Source: Desulfogranum japonicum DSM 18378 (GTDB taxonomy: Bacteria; Desulfobacterota; Desulfobulbia; Desulfobulbales; Desulfobulbaceae). From it: 64,000 nt of DNA. Every line of letters starts with the position of its first letter. The stretch's first letter is position 1. This document shows positions 54,639 through 63,706 of this stretch, in pieces. Location: contig NZ_AUCV01000017.1 of assembly GCF_000429945.1 (NCBI RefSeq), forward strand, positions 60,648-124,647, written 5' to 3'. Under the pieces are notes generated by a model. It was not told where the DNA came from. It did not search any database and saw only the letters and a list, made by a program, of their open reading frames with translations. Position numbers and translations under genes: made by a program.

Positions 54639-55276
54639 TAGTCAGTGGTGGGCTGGAAAATATCCTGTAAGTAATCAAACGTTCCCTTGGGCGCATTGAC
54701 CAGGGACGTCACGAGGTCTGGAAAGGCCTGCCATCTCCGGGTAAGTTGCTCTTCTGTCCAGGGGTGAATTCCTCTATCAGTCAGAAAGTGAATGGCGGAG
54801 AGGAGAAATTCTGAACATTCCAGGGGGTGGCTGGTTGAGAAAATTCCCTCATCGCATCCCTCTTCAATCAACCTGGCATAAAGTGGTGCCTGCCGTATCA
54901 GAATCTGCGAGAGAAGACGGATATGCATGCCGGTGTTTGCAGTCTGGTGCAGATCCTCTAAAAAGTCCTCATGCCCTTCTGGAGGATGGGATGAGGACAT
55001 CACCAGAAGGTGGAGTCTTTCCAGCACAGTACCTTGATGGGAATCGTAAGCCTCTTGTAATCTAGCTTGTTCATCTTCCGCAATGCTGCAGACCACCGCT
55101 TCCAACAGGTCTTCCTTGGAACTGAAATAATGGTAGATAGTACCCTTGGCAATGTTGAGAGTCTTCATAACTTGGGCCATCGTGGTGTTGTCATAGCCTT
55201 TTTTCAGAAAAAGCTGACATGCAGCGCTAATAATTTCATTCTTTCTTTCTTCTGGTTTTTTTACAATCCTAACCAT
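54638..55276 (-). CDS. TetR-family regulator of the barrel protein
   Basis: 212 residues from MVRIVKKPEERKNEII. HTH region AACQLFLKKGYDNTTMAQVM and GTIYHYFSSKEDLLEAV at about 15-55. A 15-base palindrome at 55500-55514 is in its upstream region. Probably controls itself and the adjacent barrel gene. Ligand unknown. Confidence 0.92.
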   Translation of the reverse strand: MVRIVKKPEERKNEIISAACQLFLKKGYDNTTMAQVMKTLNIAKGTIYHYFSSKEDLLEAVVCSIAEDEQARLQEAYDSHQGTVLERLHLLVMSSSHPPEGHEDFLEDLHQTANTGMHIRLLSQILIRQAPLYARLIEEGCDEGIFSTSHPLECSEFLLSAIHFLTDRGIHPWTEEQLTRRWQAFPDLVTSLVNAPKGTFDYLQDIFQPTTD

Positions 55277-55499
55277 ACGGCCTCTAAGACATCTATTGAC
55301 AGAAAATATATGAAAAGACACGTTCCCCTAAGATAGAGTTTTTTCAAAAAAATCATAAGTGGAGGTAGTGTCAACGCCTTTTTGTGTTGCACACACTGTC
55401 TATTCAGGACTCTTTACTGTCTTAGTACTTGATTTTTTACGAGGTCTTTCAGGCATGGTCTCCTCTATTTGACCCCAGGAATAAGAGACAATATCTTAA
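55277..55499. other. Upstream region of the TetR-barrel operon
   Basis: About 220 bases of AT-rich promoter-like sequence before the operator. Nothing else recognised. Confidence 0.35.
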
Positions 55500-55514
55500 G
55501 ACCGACCGTCGGTC
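55500..55514. promoter_or_regulatory. Perfect TetR operator-like palindrome
   Basis: GACCGACCGTCGGTC, 7-base arms around one base, a typical TetR-family operator. It is 224 bases before the TetR start. Confidence 0.7.
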
Positions 55515-55803
55515 AATATTTGTTTGAAAAAAATGCTCTCCGCGTCATTGGTACAGATTCTATGCAGATGGACTGAAATTTTTATTGTGAATATATCTGG
55601 GAGTTTTCGTTTGGCTGCTCTCGAACGAAAATCCTCTTTTATGAAGAGGTACTTGGAGGTTGTAGGGAATAGTTTTTTCAGATTAAGGTATTTCAGAAAA
55701 GAATTGCGCAGTCATATGTATAGCATAACAATGTTATTTTTCTGAAATAACAAATATATAGGAAATGGATTGCATAGGACATCCTTTTGGTCACTAATAA
55801 TAA
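55515..55803. other. Gap, nothing recognised
   Basis: About 290 bases with short frames of no family likeness, before the family A repeat. Confidence 0.35.
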
Positions 55804-55962
55804 GGGTCACGGAAAAAATAGATTATCCAATCTTGCTTGTCTCTCAACTCGGTAACGTCGTCGGGTCAATGGCTCAATACGGCCAATATGGAACCATTGA
55901 CGCGACGACGTTACCAAACCGATATCCTACGTAATTTTTAGATATGTATTATTTTCCGCGCC
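55804..55962. repeat. Dispersed palindromic element family A, copy 2
   Basis: Matches 5014-5174 along its length. The internal stem has a compensated base-pair change and one mismatch. It is 73 bases beyond the end of the secreted protein gene. Confidence 0.8.
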
Positions 55963-56034
55963 GCTAACCTGATTGTAACTGGTCGGCTCGCATGTAATTC
56001 ATTGATTTGATTTACATTATAGCGTGAGGTGGTT

Positions 56035-56625
56035 TTACTGTTTCATATGTATGATGACAGTTTTTTTACCGTTACCCACAGGAAAAAAGAGGCTCCTTGA
56101 ACTATGTGATTGTCCGTTACTGTCAGTCACTGTAACATCCGGTGTTGTTTGAAAGTTGATTGTTCCCGCTAAGGGAGTGTTGTTATAGGTAGTAACTAGG
56201 ACAACGTATGATGTATCTTTGGATAAATTCGCAGTTATTTTTGATAATGGCCAGGAAACACCACCATCATCATCGCATGTTATGAGATTATTAGCAGGGT
56301 TTTCAGGGTCAAAGGTCGGGCTATACAGTGCAATAAAAGTATCTATTGCACTTGATGGCGCGATCGTCTCTATGTCATGGCTGGCTGTATTGAGAGCATA
56401 AATCTGTTGGCTTGCAAAAGAATGCGACCCAAGTATAACTGGACATTTAGGATTACTCGCTAAAGAGTATTGAGTACCACCTTCTGGAATTAGCGTTAAG
56501 GGTGCATCTGTTATGTCTATAGTAAACGTATTTGCTTCGGTTAACTTTAAGTTGAAATTATTTGCTGTCGCTATCTGTGGTGAAAAAAATAAAATACTAA
56601 GTAGTAATATTCTTATAATGATCAT
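56035..56625 (-). CDS. Secreted protein of unknown function
   Basis: 196 residues with a signal peptide (MIIIRILLLSILFFSPQIAT). The mature part has PLTLIPEGGTQYSLASNPKC, ITCDDDGGVSWPLSKITANL and SLFFPVGNGKKTVIIHM. The pattern of beta strands with Asp-Asp-Asp-Gly-Gly recalls PPC-type pre-peptidase domains (weak likeness). AT-rich surroundings. Confidence 0.7.
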   Translation of the reverse strand: MIIIRILLLSILFFSPQIATANNFNLKLTEANTFTIDITDAPLTLIPEGGTQYSLASNPKCPVILGSHSFASQQIYALNTASHDIETIAPSSAIDTFIALYSPTFDPENPANNLITCDDDGGVSWPLSKITANLSKDTSYVVLVTTYNNTPLAGTINFQTTPDVTVTDSNGQSHSSRSLFFPVGNGKKTVIIHMKQ

Positions 56626-57011
56626 GTTTGATATTTCTCCTACTAAAAAAATAATTAAAAAACTAGAGAATAACTATAGTAGTTATGTAACTATATGTGG
56701 AAAATATCATTTATAATGAAAATATCCCAGGTAATGCCTATCTTATTTTTAAACAATAAATATACCATATACACAAAAAACGGCTGGCTAAAAAATATGT
56801 GTAATGCCATGTTTTTTTAAAGTTGAATAATACCCATGGGTTGGAGTCCCTTGGAGCAATAGAACAGACCTGTTCGTGAGTGATCGCAAGGGCCTCACGA
56901 ATCTCCCACAGGTTGCTTACCTGCAAAAAAGTCGCGTTTGTCCCAATATGAAGTCAGAGACCCGTAACAGCATGGAGGAAAGGGAAACCAGGAAGATACA
57001 GCCTTCAGTGA

Positions 57012-58415
57012 TCAGCTACATCGGCTCTCATCTTTTTTGTGGATTCTGCCGATAGAGCAAAAAATCCCAATGCAACTGATTGTTGCGAAAACAATCATTC
57101 CCCAATGCATACTGCTCATAAATGCCTGTTGAGTTTCAGTGGTGATACTTGTGTGCCCCATAAAGTGCTCTATTAGGTATGTCGAGATTCCCATGCTGGT
57201 CAGCATGCCGAGAGACCTGGCTATGGCAGTCAGGCTTGAGGCCATTCCATAGAGCTCTTTGGGGACAGAGTTCATAATGAGTGTGGTATTGGGCGTGGAG
57301 AACAAAGCAAAACCCAAGCCCATGACAAGAAAAATCGAAACGATCAGTGAGATGGAGCTGTGTGCATCTATCTGGCCAGCCATGAAAAGAGAAATGGCGC
57401 ATAGGCCCATTCCAAGTGTTGCCAGCTTGCCTGGATAAATACGATCTGCCAGTTTGCCTGCGCCTGGAGACAGAAGGCATTGGACCAGGGTCTGAATCAT
57501 TAAAAGCAGCCCAGCATGTTCAGGCGAAAGTCCTTTAATACTCTGCAGATACAGACTGAAAAAAAAGATAATACCGAAACTTGCAGCATAATTGAGCAGT
57601 GCCGCCACAATACTGAGACTGAAGGGGCCGTTTTGCAGGAAAAATGTAACGGGAAAAACCGGAGAATTGGTCTTTGTTTCAAACAATACAAAAATGACAG
57701 CCCCGGCACAGGTGAGAAGTAACAGGGCTGAAGACCAGTTGCCCACCCATTCCCTGCCTGTCACGCTTATAGTAAGACAGGTCAGGGTCAAGGCGAAAAG
57801 GGCACTGCCGGTGATATCGAGTGTGCGGTTCCTCTCACCCCACCACTCGCTGCCTCGCAACGAATAATAACTCAACACCATGCCAAGCAGTGAAGCTACG
57901 GAAGAAAACCAGAAAATAGCCTGCCAGCTCATATATTTCACCAGTAAACCGCTCAAGGCAGGGCCTGCAGATAGCCCGGCATATACGAAGGCAATGATTA
58001 TGCCCATGGCCCGTCCGCGGCGTTCCGGCGGAACGATCGAAGACAGAATTGCAAAGGAGGCTGTGGTGATCAAAGCAGTCCCCATTCCCTGTAAGAGTCG
58101 TAAAGCAAGAAATATTTCAATATTCGGACTGAAGGTGATGACCGCTGTAGTGATCAGAAACAGTACAATGCCTTTAAAGAAAATATTTTTACGACCATAC
58201 AGGTCGGCCAGTTGCCCTGACGGCAAGAGAAGACAACCTAATCCCAGAAGATACATCATGCTGGCCAGGCTAAGCTGAAAAGTGGTGGCCTGGTAGTACT
58301 TTCCAATAGCGGGAAGAGCGACGTTGACCCCGGCGGCGAGGAATGGTGTAATAAACTGGACTATACAAATGACGATCAGTGCAATTTTGCTGTTTACGGG
58401 CGGATTTTTTTCCAT
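57012..58415 (-). CDS. MFS multidrug-type transporter (DHA2-like, 14 helices)
   Basis: 467 residues from ATG 58415 (MEKNPPVNSKIALIVICIVQ), with GGA 8 bases upstream; the longer form would use TTG. About 14 hydrophobic segments, with GQLADLYGRKNIFF (motif A), LRLLQGMGTALITTASFAIL (motif C region) and a late GMASSLTAIARSLGML. Likely a proton-driven exporter; the substrate is unknown. A pseudogene of a decarboxylase lies upstream in the opposite orientation. Confidence 0.92.
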   Translation of the reverse strand: MEKNPPVNSKIALIVICIVQFITPFLAAGVNVALPAIGKYYQATTFQLSLASMMYLLGLGCLLLPSGQLADLYGRKNIFFKGIVLFLITTAVITFSPNIEIFLALRLLQGMGTALITTASFAILSSIVPPERRGRAMGIIIAFVYAGLSAGPALSGLLVKYMSWQAIFWFSSVASLLGMVLSYYSLRGSEWWGERNRTLDITGSALFALTLTCLTISVTGREWVGNWSSALLLLTCAGAVIFVLFETKTNSPVFPVTFFLQNGPFSLSIVAALLNYAASFGIIFFFSLYLQSIKGLSPEHAGLLLMIQTLVQCLLSPGAGKLADRIYPGKLATLGMGLCAISLFMAGQIDAHSSISLIVSIFLVMGLGFALFSTPNTTLIMNSVPKELYGMASSLTAIARSLGMLTSMGISTYLIEHFMGHTSITTETQQAFMSSMHWGMIVFATISCIGIFCSIGRIHKKDESRCS

Positions 58416-58630
58416 TTCAGTATTCCAAAACAGGGAGTGCAGATGGAGAAAATTCAATCCTTTGCACAGTTCAGTATTTGATAGAGGTCATTGCACTCTT
58501 ATGAGTGCCTTTTGCTGCTTAACGGGTGGCCTGTTATTCCCTTCTATCAAGTTTTCAGGCAGCTTGTATATAAAATACCCATTTAAAAGCATTTGTAGCT
58601 AGCTGGCACTAAAAAACATATTTTCCATCT

Positions 58631-59523
58631 CCGGAGGCAAAAACTTTCTGCACTGTAGATTCTCACAAAATGGGCTATGTGCAGTATCCTGCGGGAGCCA
58701 TTATCTATCGCAACGGTATAATACGAAGGCTTACCACCTTTACTGGCGCATACATTGGCGGAACCGGTTCAATAGACCCCGGACCTGAGCCGACAGTAGG
58801 GATTTATGGTATAGAAGGGTCCAAAGCAGGTGCTGCTTCTGCTGCTGTGTTCATGAGCCATCGTGTCATCCGGCCAGATAGCACAGGACATGCTAAGGTT
58901 ATACGTCAGTGTATGGCGACACGAAACTTTTTGCATTGCATCTCCTGGCGCTCAGTGAGTAGAGTACATTATTCAGAATAACGTTGCTCTGTCCTGGTAA
59001 TTCTCTGTCTAGCGGATTGCAAGCTTCTACTATTGTTGGCATGGAGAGAGATGATATCCTTTCTTTGCTTGACTCAGGCGAACTTCGTCATTTTGGCCCA
59101 GACTTGAACATTCTTAACTATGTCTGCAATCCACGAAACGAGGATGGCAGTATTAATCAGAATTTGGATTGCCTCAACAGGTTTAATCTGGCGGTGTATG
59201 AACAATGCCACGTTCCGGTATCCAGAGCTGGCACTAAAAAGCTACCCGTTCCCCTGGAGGAATTCCCACAACTTTTTATCACAATGACCAGGTTGCATAC
59301 TGCAGAGTATGATGGTCCGTTTCTTGATATGTTCCTGAAGCGGATTTTCAATTCAGGGTATAGTTCGGAAGACCTTTCCACCAATGGCCTGGTGTGTCTG
59401 CGCTCTGTTGTTATGGACCCCTTTATGCCTTTTGCGGAAAGTGGCGATTTTTTCAGGACAATTACCAGCCAGCTGGGCGCAGTTCTGGATAGTTTAGTAG
59501 TACGTCGGAGCACAACAAGGTGA
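58631..59523 (+). pseudogene. PLP-dependent decarboxylase relic
   Basis: The first frame contains TVDSHKMGYVQYPAGAIIYR with the PLP Lys motif SHK, then PTVGIYGIEGSKAGAASAAV; after a shift near 58960 a second frame gives HFGPDLNILNYVCNPRNEDG, then VCLRSVVMDPFMP. These are the middle and C-terminal parts of the group II (tyrosine/glutamate-type) decarboxylase family. The N-terminal half is missing. The transporter upstream may have been its partner. Confidence 0.75.
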
Positions 59524-59556
59524 TTTTTCGGACTACAAGGGCAAGCTGCAATGGAT

Positions 59557-60000
59557 TTATGGGCGTATTGCCCGAACGTAACCCTTTGGTTTTACTGTTT
59601 TGACATATGTGAATTCAGGATCGCACAAGATGTAGGTTTCCCAGTGACCGATTTGGGCCTTTCCATCTTTTGAAATGGACCAAAATTCCCCGTTTTGGTT
59701 AAGGTTACACTGTGTATTTTGCTGCCAGAAAGAAAGGTGGAAGAGTTGAAACATCTCTTCTGTGCTGGGTAATCTCCAATCATCATATCCTCCCAGTTGC
59801 AATGCTTCAGCATACAGCTGAGCTTCCTGCAAGGAAGAAAACGGCCCACCTTTATCTGTCTGCCACATTTTTCCCGAATTAACGTTAAGACAGATAGAAC
59901 CATTTTCAGTTGGTTGTAATAGCAATTTTTTTTCTGCACATCCGGTTAAGGAAATGGTGAGGAAAGATACAAACAAACAGGTAATAGGAAAAAATCTCAT
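59557..60000 (-). CDS. DUF1566 lipoprotein
   Basis: 147 residues. Lipobox TISLTGC near residues 15-21. Then one DUF1566 unit: CLNVNSGKMWQTDKGG, GGYDDWRLPSTEEMFQLFHL and a C-terminal GYVRAIRP. Related to 26027-26974. Function unknown. Confidence 0.85.
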   Translation of the reverse strand: MRFFPITCLFVSFLTISLTGCAEKKLLLQPTENGSICLNVNSGKMWQTDKGGPFSSLQEAQLYAEALQLGGYDDWRLPSTEEMFQLFHLSFWQQNTQCNLNQNGEFWSISKDGKAQIGHWETYILCDPEFTYVKTVKPKGYVRAIRP

Positions 60001-60165
60001 TTTTTACCCTCCATTATCATGTGCTACTCAGTAAATAGTGGAAATTTTATAAAGAATTTAAAGTATTTTGTTGGTTATTATATCTTGATAAGATACATAC
60101 TTTATAAGTAACATGGAAATGTTGGTATTTTCGTTAGTTAGTATCAAATTTTATGGTCATGCATT

Positions 60166-60669
60166 ATGAAGACAAAAAAAATGAGCAGAAACCTTATCCT
60201 TATTCTGCTAATTCTGTTATTGCCTGCTTTTGCTTTACCTTCCCTTGCAGATAAACCTTCTTGGGCTGGTAATAAGGAAAAAAGTTCAAAAAATAACGGG
60301 AAAAAGAAGGATCACGGTTCTGGACATTCCAACAAGGGTGGCGGCGTTACGCTAAAGAGCTATTTCAATGATCGGCAGCGTCAGGTTGTTCTCAAGTATT
60401 ACATAACACAATCTCATAGCGGCCACTGTCCACCAGGCCTTGCTAAAAAGAACAATGGTTGTATGCCTCCCGGACAAGCAAAAAAATGGCAAATTGGCTA
60501 CCCCTTGCCCCACGATGTTGTGTATTACGATCTTCCACCTGCTCTGGTTGTACAACTCGGCAATCCGCCTCAGGGGCATCGCTATATTCGCGTGGCATCC
60601 GATATTCTGCTGATTACAGTGGGAACAGCGATGATTGTGGATGCGATTCAAGATCTAGGGAGTATGTAG
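60166..60669 (+). CDS. RcnB-like periplasmic protein
   Basis: 167 residues. Signal peptide (LILILLILLLPAFALPSLAD). Then a Lys/Ser/Gly-rich charged stretch (residues 35-60) and the RcnB pattern CPPGLAKKNNGCMPPGQAKK, HDVVYYDLPPALVVQL and RYIRVASDILLITVGTAMI. RcnB helps nickel/cobalt homeostasis. It may relate to the CbiM importer at the left edge, though they are 60 kb apart. Confidence 0.82.
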   Translation: MKTKKMSRNLILILLILLLPAFALPSLADKPSWAGNKEKSSKNNGKKKDHGSGHSNKGGGVTLKSYFNDRQRQVVLKYYITQSHSGHCPPGLAKKNNGCMPPGQAKKWQIGYPLPHDVVYYDLPPALVVQLGNPPQGHRYIRVASDILLITVGTAMIVDAIQDLGSM

Positions 60670-60724
60670 TGAGCGTTGCTGATGGGCTGCGTTGAGCGCA
60701 TGCGCTGTAACTGACCCAGGTGCT

Positions 60725-62181
60725 TCATTGACATGGGTTTGCAGGTGGCCCCTGGTAACGAAAGAGAATACGAAGTAACCTTTTCATTTTACTGGAGAAA
60801 ATTTTCGGGGCAAGAAAACTGCCAGCCGCACGCTTGTTAATTTCTGCCAGTGTTGGGTATGGGTGCGTCATACCAGCCAGGGAAGAGAGCTTCACTGCCC
60901 CACCGCAAATGGCTACCCACTCAGCGATGAGTTCACCTGCATGGGGGCCAAGGATTTGTACGCCAATGGGGTTTTTTTTTTATTCAACAGTAGTTTCAGA
61001 CTTCCCACAGTCTGGCCCTCTGCCTGGGCACGGTCATTATTGGAAAATTGTTCTGTGAGAACAGTATAATCAATACCTGCCGCCTGCGCGCGTTTTTCAT
61101 TCATGCCTATGGAGGCCAGTTCAGGTGCAGAATAGGTACACCAAGGCATCCATGTGTAATTTACCTTGCGTGGAAGATGGAAGATAGCATTGGAGACAAC
61201 AATTGAACCTTCATATCCAGCAGCATGGGTAAACTGGTAGGTACCGGTGACATCTCCTGCAGCAAAGATATGTTTCTGACTCGTCCGCATACGCCGGTCT
61301 ACCCGGATGCCGTGTTGGTCATATAGCACGCCAATGTTTGATAATCCCAATTCCCGGATATTAACTTCCCTTCCCTGGGCGAGAAGGACTTCGGCAGCCT
61401 CCAACCTTTTCCGTTCATTTTTATCCTGACTGATTTCTATCCAGGATTGATTATTCGCCTGTCCTGCGTCGACTACCGAAGCATTGAGATAAAAGCGGAT
61501 ACCTTCCTGCTCTAGTTTTTTTTGCAGTATATCGGCCAGGTCCTTGTCTTCCTTACTCAGGATTTGTCCTGAACGCTGTACAACCGTTATTTTGCTGCCA
61601 AGTCTGGAAAAAGCCTGCGCCATTTCAATGGCTATGGGGCCTGCTCCTAAAACAATCATGGAGTCAGGCAGTGAAGGTAAGGAAAAAAGGTCTTTATTAG
61701 TAATGTAGGGAATACTTTCTAAAGATTTTACAACGGGCTTTGCCGGGCTTGATCCTGTGGCAATGACCCATTTGCGGGCACTGATTTTCTGCCCCCCAAG
61801 ATCAATGCAGTGTTCATCGGTAAAGCGCGGGGAGCCAAAACGGACATGGGCTCCCAGGCCACAGAACCTCTCAACAGAATCGTGGTGCTGGATGGTTTGA
61901 ATAACTTCTTGTATTCGTTGATTGATATGCTGCATATTTACAGCTTCGATGGATGCCCTGGGCAGACCGTACCGGTGAGTGTGCTGTGCCTGATGATAGA
62001 TTTTTGCGCTCTGTATCAGGGTTTTACTGGGAACGCATCCGTAGTGGAGACAATCACCGCCGAGTTGCGGCTCTTTTTCGATCAAGAGTGTACGTGCACC
62101 AAGCTGCGCAGAGCCTGAAGCAATGGTAAGGCCGGCAGCGCCCGCACCGATGATGCCTATATCATAATCAAATCGAGCCAT
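60725..62181 (-). CDS. Mercuric reductase-like flavoprotein split by a -1 frameshift at A10
   Basis: From ATG 62181 (MARFDYDIGIIGAGAAGLTI; GAGG 7 bases upstream) the frame runs to 60913 and then stops. With one base re-read at the run of ten A (60972-60981 on the + strand as T), it continues NPIGVQILGPHAGELI ... GSFLAPKIFSSKM to 60725, the normal end of the family. The redox pair is in GGDCLHYGCVPSK and NAD/FAD motifs are VLGAGPIAIEMA and IFAAGDVTGTYQF. The A AAA AAA run would allow ribosomal or transcriptional slippage. A lost A is the simple alternative. The family reduces metal ions or disulfides with NADPH. Substrate unknown. Confidence 0.85.
60972..60981. other. Ten-T run, candidate slippage site
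   Basis: Ten T on the + strand = AAT AAA AAA AAA AC on the coding strand, where the two frames of the mercuric-reductase-like gene join. A -1 slip restores the family's reading frame exactly. Confidence 0.65.
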
Positions 62182-62189
62182 GGGATACC

Positions 62190-62897
62190 TCAAGGGGTTG
62201 GAGAGGAATGACGTTTTCTGGTTATCCAGGCCAGTATTTTTTTGGTGGTGATGGGAAGCAGGCCTAGCAGGATGAAAGAAAATAGCAACCCTGGCGAGAG
62301 AATGCCCTTTAAGGAATCAATTTGCGCCAGTTGCTGTCCGGCATTCACATAGACAATGGTGGCAGGGAGCATTCCAAGTTGGGACACCCATGCATAGGTT
62401 CGCAAACGTATCGGGGTGATCCCCATAACAAGGTTAACGACAAAAAAAGGGAAGATAGGGACAAGCCGTAAGCCGAACAGATACCAGCCTCCGTCCTGCT
62501 GTATACCTTGGTTGATTTTTGCCAGGCGATCGCCGAATTTACCTTGCACCCAGTTGCGCAGAAGATAGCGGGCCACTGCACAGGCTAAGGTCGCTCCCAG
62601 AGTGGACGCGAATGAGACCGCAACAGTCCCTGTCACCAGACCGAAGAGCGCACCGCCGGCAAGTGTCATTACTGCGGCCCCTGGTATGGAGAGGGCTGTT
62701 ACCAACACATATGCCAGGACATAGCTGGAAAGCAATGCAACGGGATGAGTGTGATACAGAGCCTGAAAGGCCGCCTGTTGTTCTTTCAGGTAGCCCAGGT
62801 CCAGAAAGCGTTGCAGATCAAAAAAAGCAACAGTGCCAGCAACGACGACAAGAACGACAACAAGGCCGATTTTTTTCAACAGTGCTGGTGATGTCAT
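62190..62897 (-). CDS. TVP38/TMEM64 (DedA-like) membrane protein
   Basis: 235 residues with about five hydrophobic segments and the family core TALSIPGAAVMTLAGGALFG and AGSVGASLAFLL-like VSFASTLGATLACAVARY. The C-terminal positive tail is ITRKRHSSP. The stop lies 8 bases before the mercuric-reductase-like start, so they form an operon. TVP38 proteins are commonly found next to or fused to such reductases, perhaps as partners in membrane detoxification. Confidence 0.88.
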   Translation of the reverse strand: MTSPALLKKIGLVVVLVVVAGTVAFFDLQRFLDLGYLKEQQAAFQALYHTHPVALLSSYVLAYVLVTALSIPGAAVMTLAGGALFGLVTGTVAVSFASTLGATLACAVARYLLRNWVQGKFGDRLAKINQGIQQDGGWYLFGLRLVPIFPFFVVNLVMGITPIRLRTYAWVSQLGMLPATIVYVNAGQQLAQIDSLKGILSPGLLFSFILLGLLPITTKKILAWITRKRHSSPTP

Positions 62898-63047
62898 GAC
62901 ACAGGTTGAGTATAGAAAATATGTTATCTTATGAGAGATGAATATTCTTTAAAAAATAAGTGTTAAGGTGTTTTTATTTTTTGCTTACGATGTCATACCA
63001 TGTATACAGACGATAAAAGCAATGGCGATGTGTGTCAAGATAGTTGT

Positions 63048-63287
63048 TCATTGAGGGATTCTTGACATTTTATATATGGAAGATTGGCCGGAAAGAGCTA
63101 TAGCTGCATCCCATAACTCCTTTGGGATAGGTTCTCGATAGTGTTTCTCTCTGCGCCAGGTGGCGAATAGCTCTTTTACTTCCAGTGAGTGTTGGTTGTT
63201 CCATTGATCGTCCTCCTCAATGTTAATTAAGGAGGACGATTTTAACAAATAAAGATGACGAATTTTAGGTAGACTTTCTGAAGGCAC
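63048..63287 (-). CDS. Small HTH-like protein, transposon-linked
   Basis: 79 residues, WNNQHSLEVKELFATWRREK and EPIPKELWDAAIALSGQSSI, resembling the small helix-turn-helix proteins that accompany transposases. The C-terminal end looks cut short by a shift (IPQ then stop, with related residues in another frame). It contains a hairpin ATCGTCCTCCT / AGGAGGACGAT at 63207-63240. Probably a relic. Confidence 0.45.
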   Translation of the reverse strand: MPSESLPKIRHLYLLKSSSLINIEEDDQWNNQHSLEVKELFATWRREKHYREPIPKELWDAAIALSGQSSIYKMSRIPQ

Positions 63288-63706
63288 ACGCCTTACCAGC
63301 TCTGCATATATTTTGAAAATGTGTCTGTGAGTTTTCGTGATTCATCTCACTTGTATCCTAGAATGGGCTTCTATTCCTATTTTTCTCAGCGTTGGAATTG
63401 TAAAGCTTTATACTGTGATTCTCTAAAAGCTGATTTCTTACGGAAACCTCAAGTTTGTCCAGAGCAATTTCTCCTGTACTCTCAACTCGATCTTCACGCG
63501 TATCGTTTTGGCTTTCTTTCAGCGCTTTAGCTCCAGTAATTACATTGTACTGTCCTCCCTTGCAACAGTTGATGTAGAACTCTCCAACATGGTAATAGCC
63601 TACATTTGGAATGTTTGTGATAACGTCATTTTTATTGACTATGCGGAAGTATTTCGATTCAGTGAAGGTTGTACGGGTGCAGCCGATCTCCCATAAAGCA
63701 TAAAAT
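63288..63706. other. Gap near right edge, nothing recognised
   Basis: About 420 bases between two transposon relics. Short frames only. Likely degraded mobile DNA. Confidence 0.4.

Noticed and set aside
58670..58981. Treating the PLP-type pieces as two real genes
   Set aside because: They form one split decarboxylase with its N-terminal half missing.
63048..63287. Calling this a real regulator gene
   Set aside because: The C-terminus looks frameshifted and the surroundings are transposon relics, so it is listed with low confidence only.
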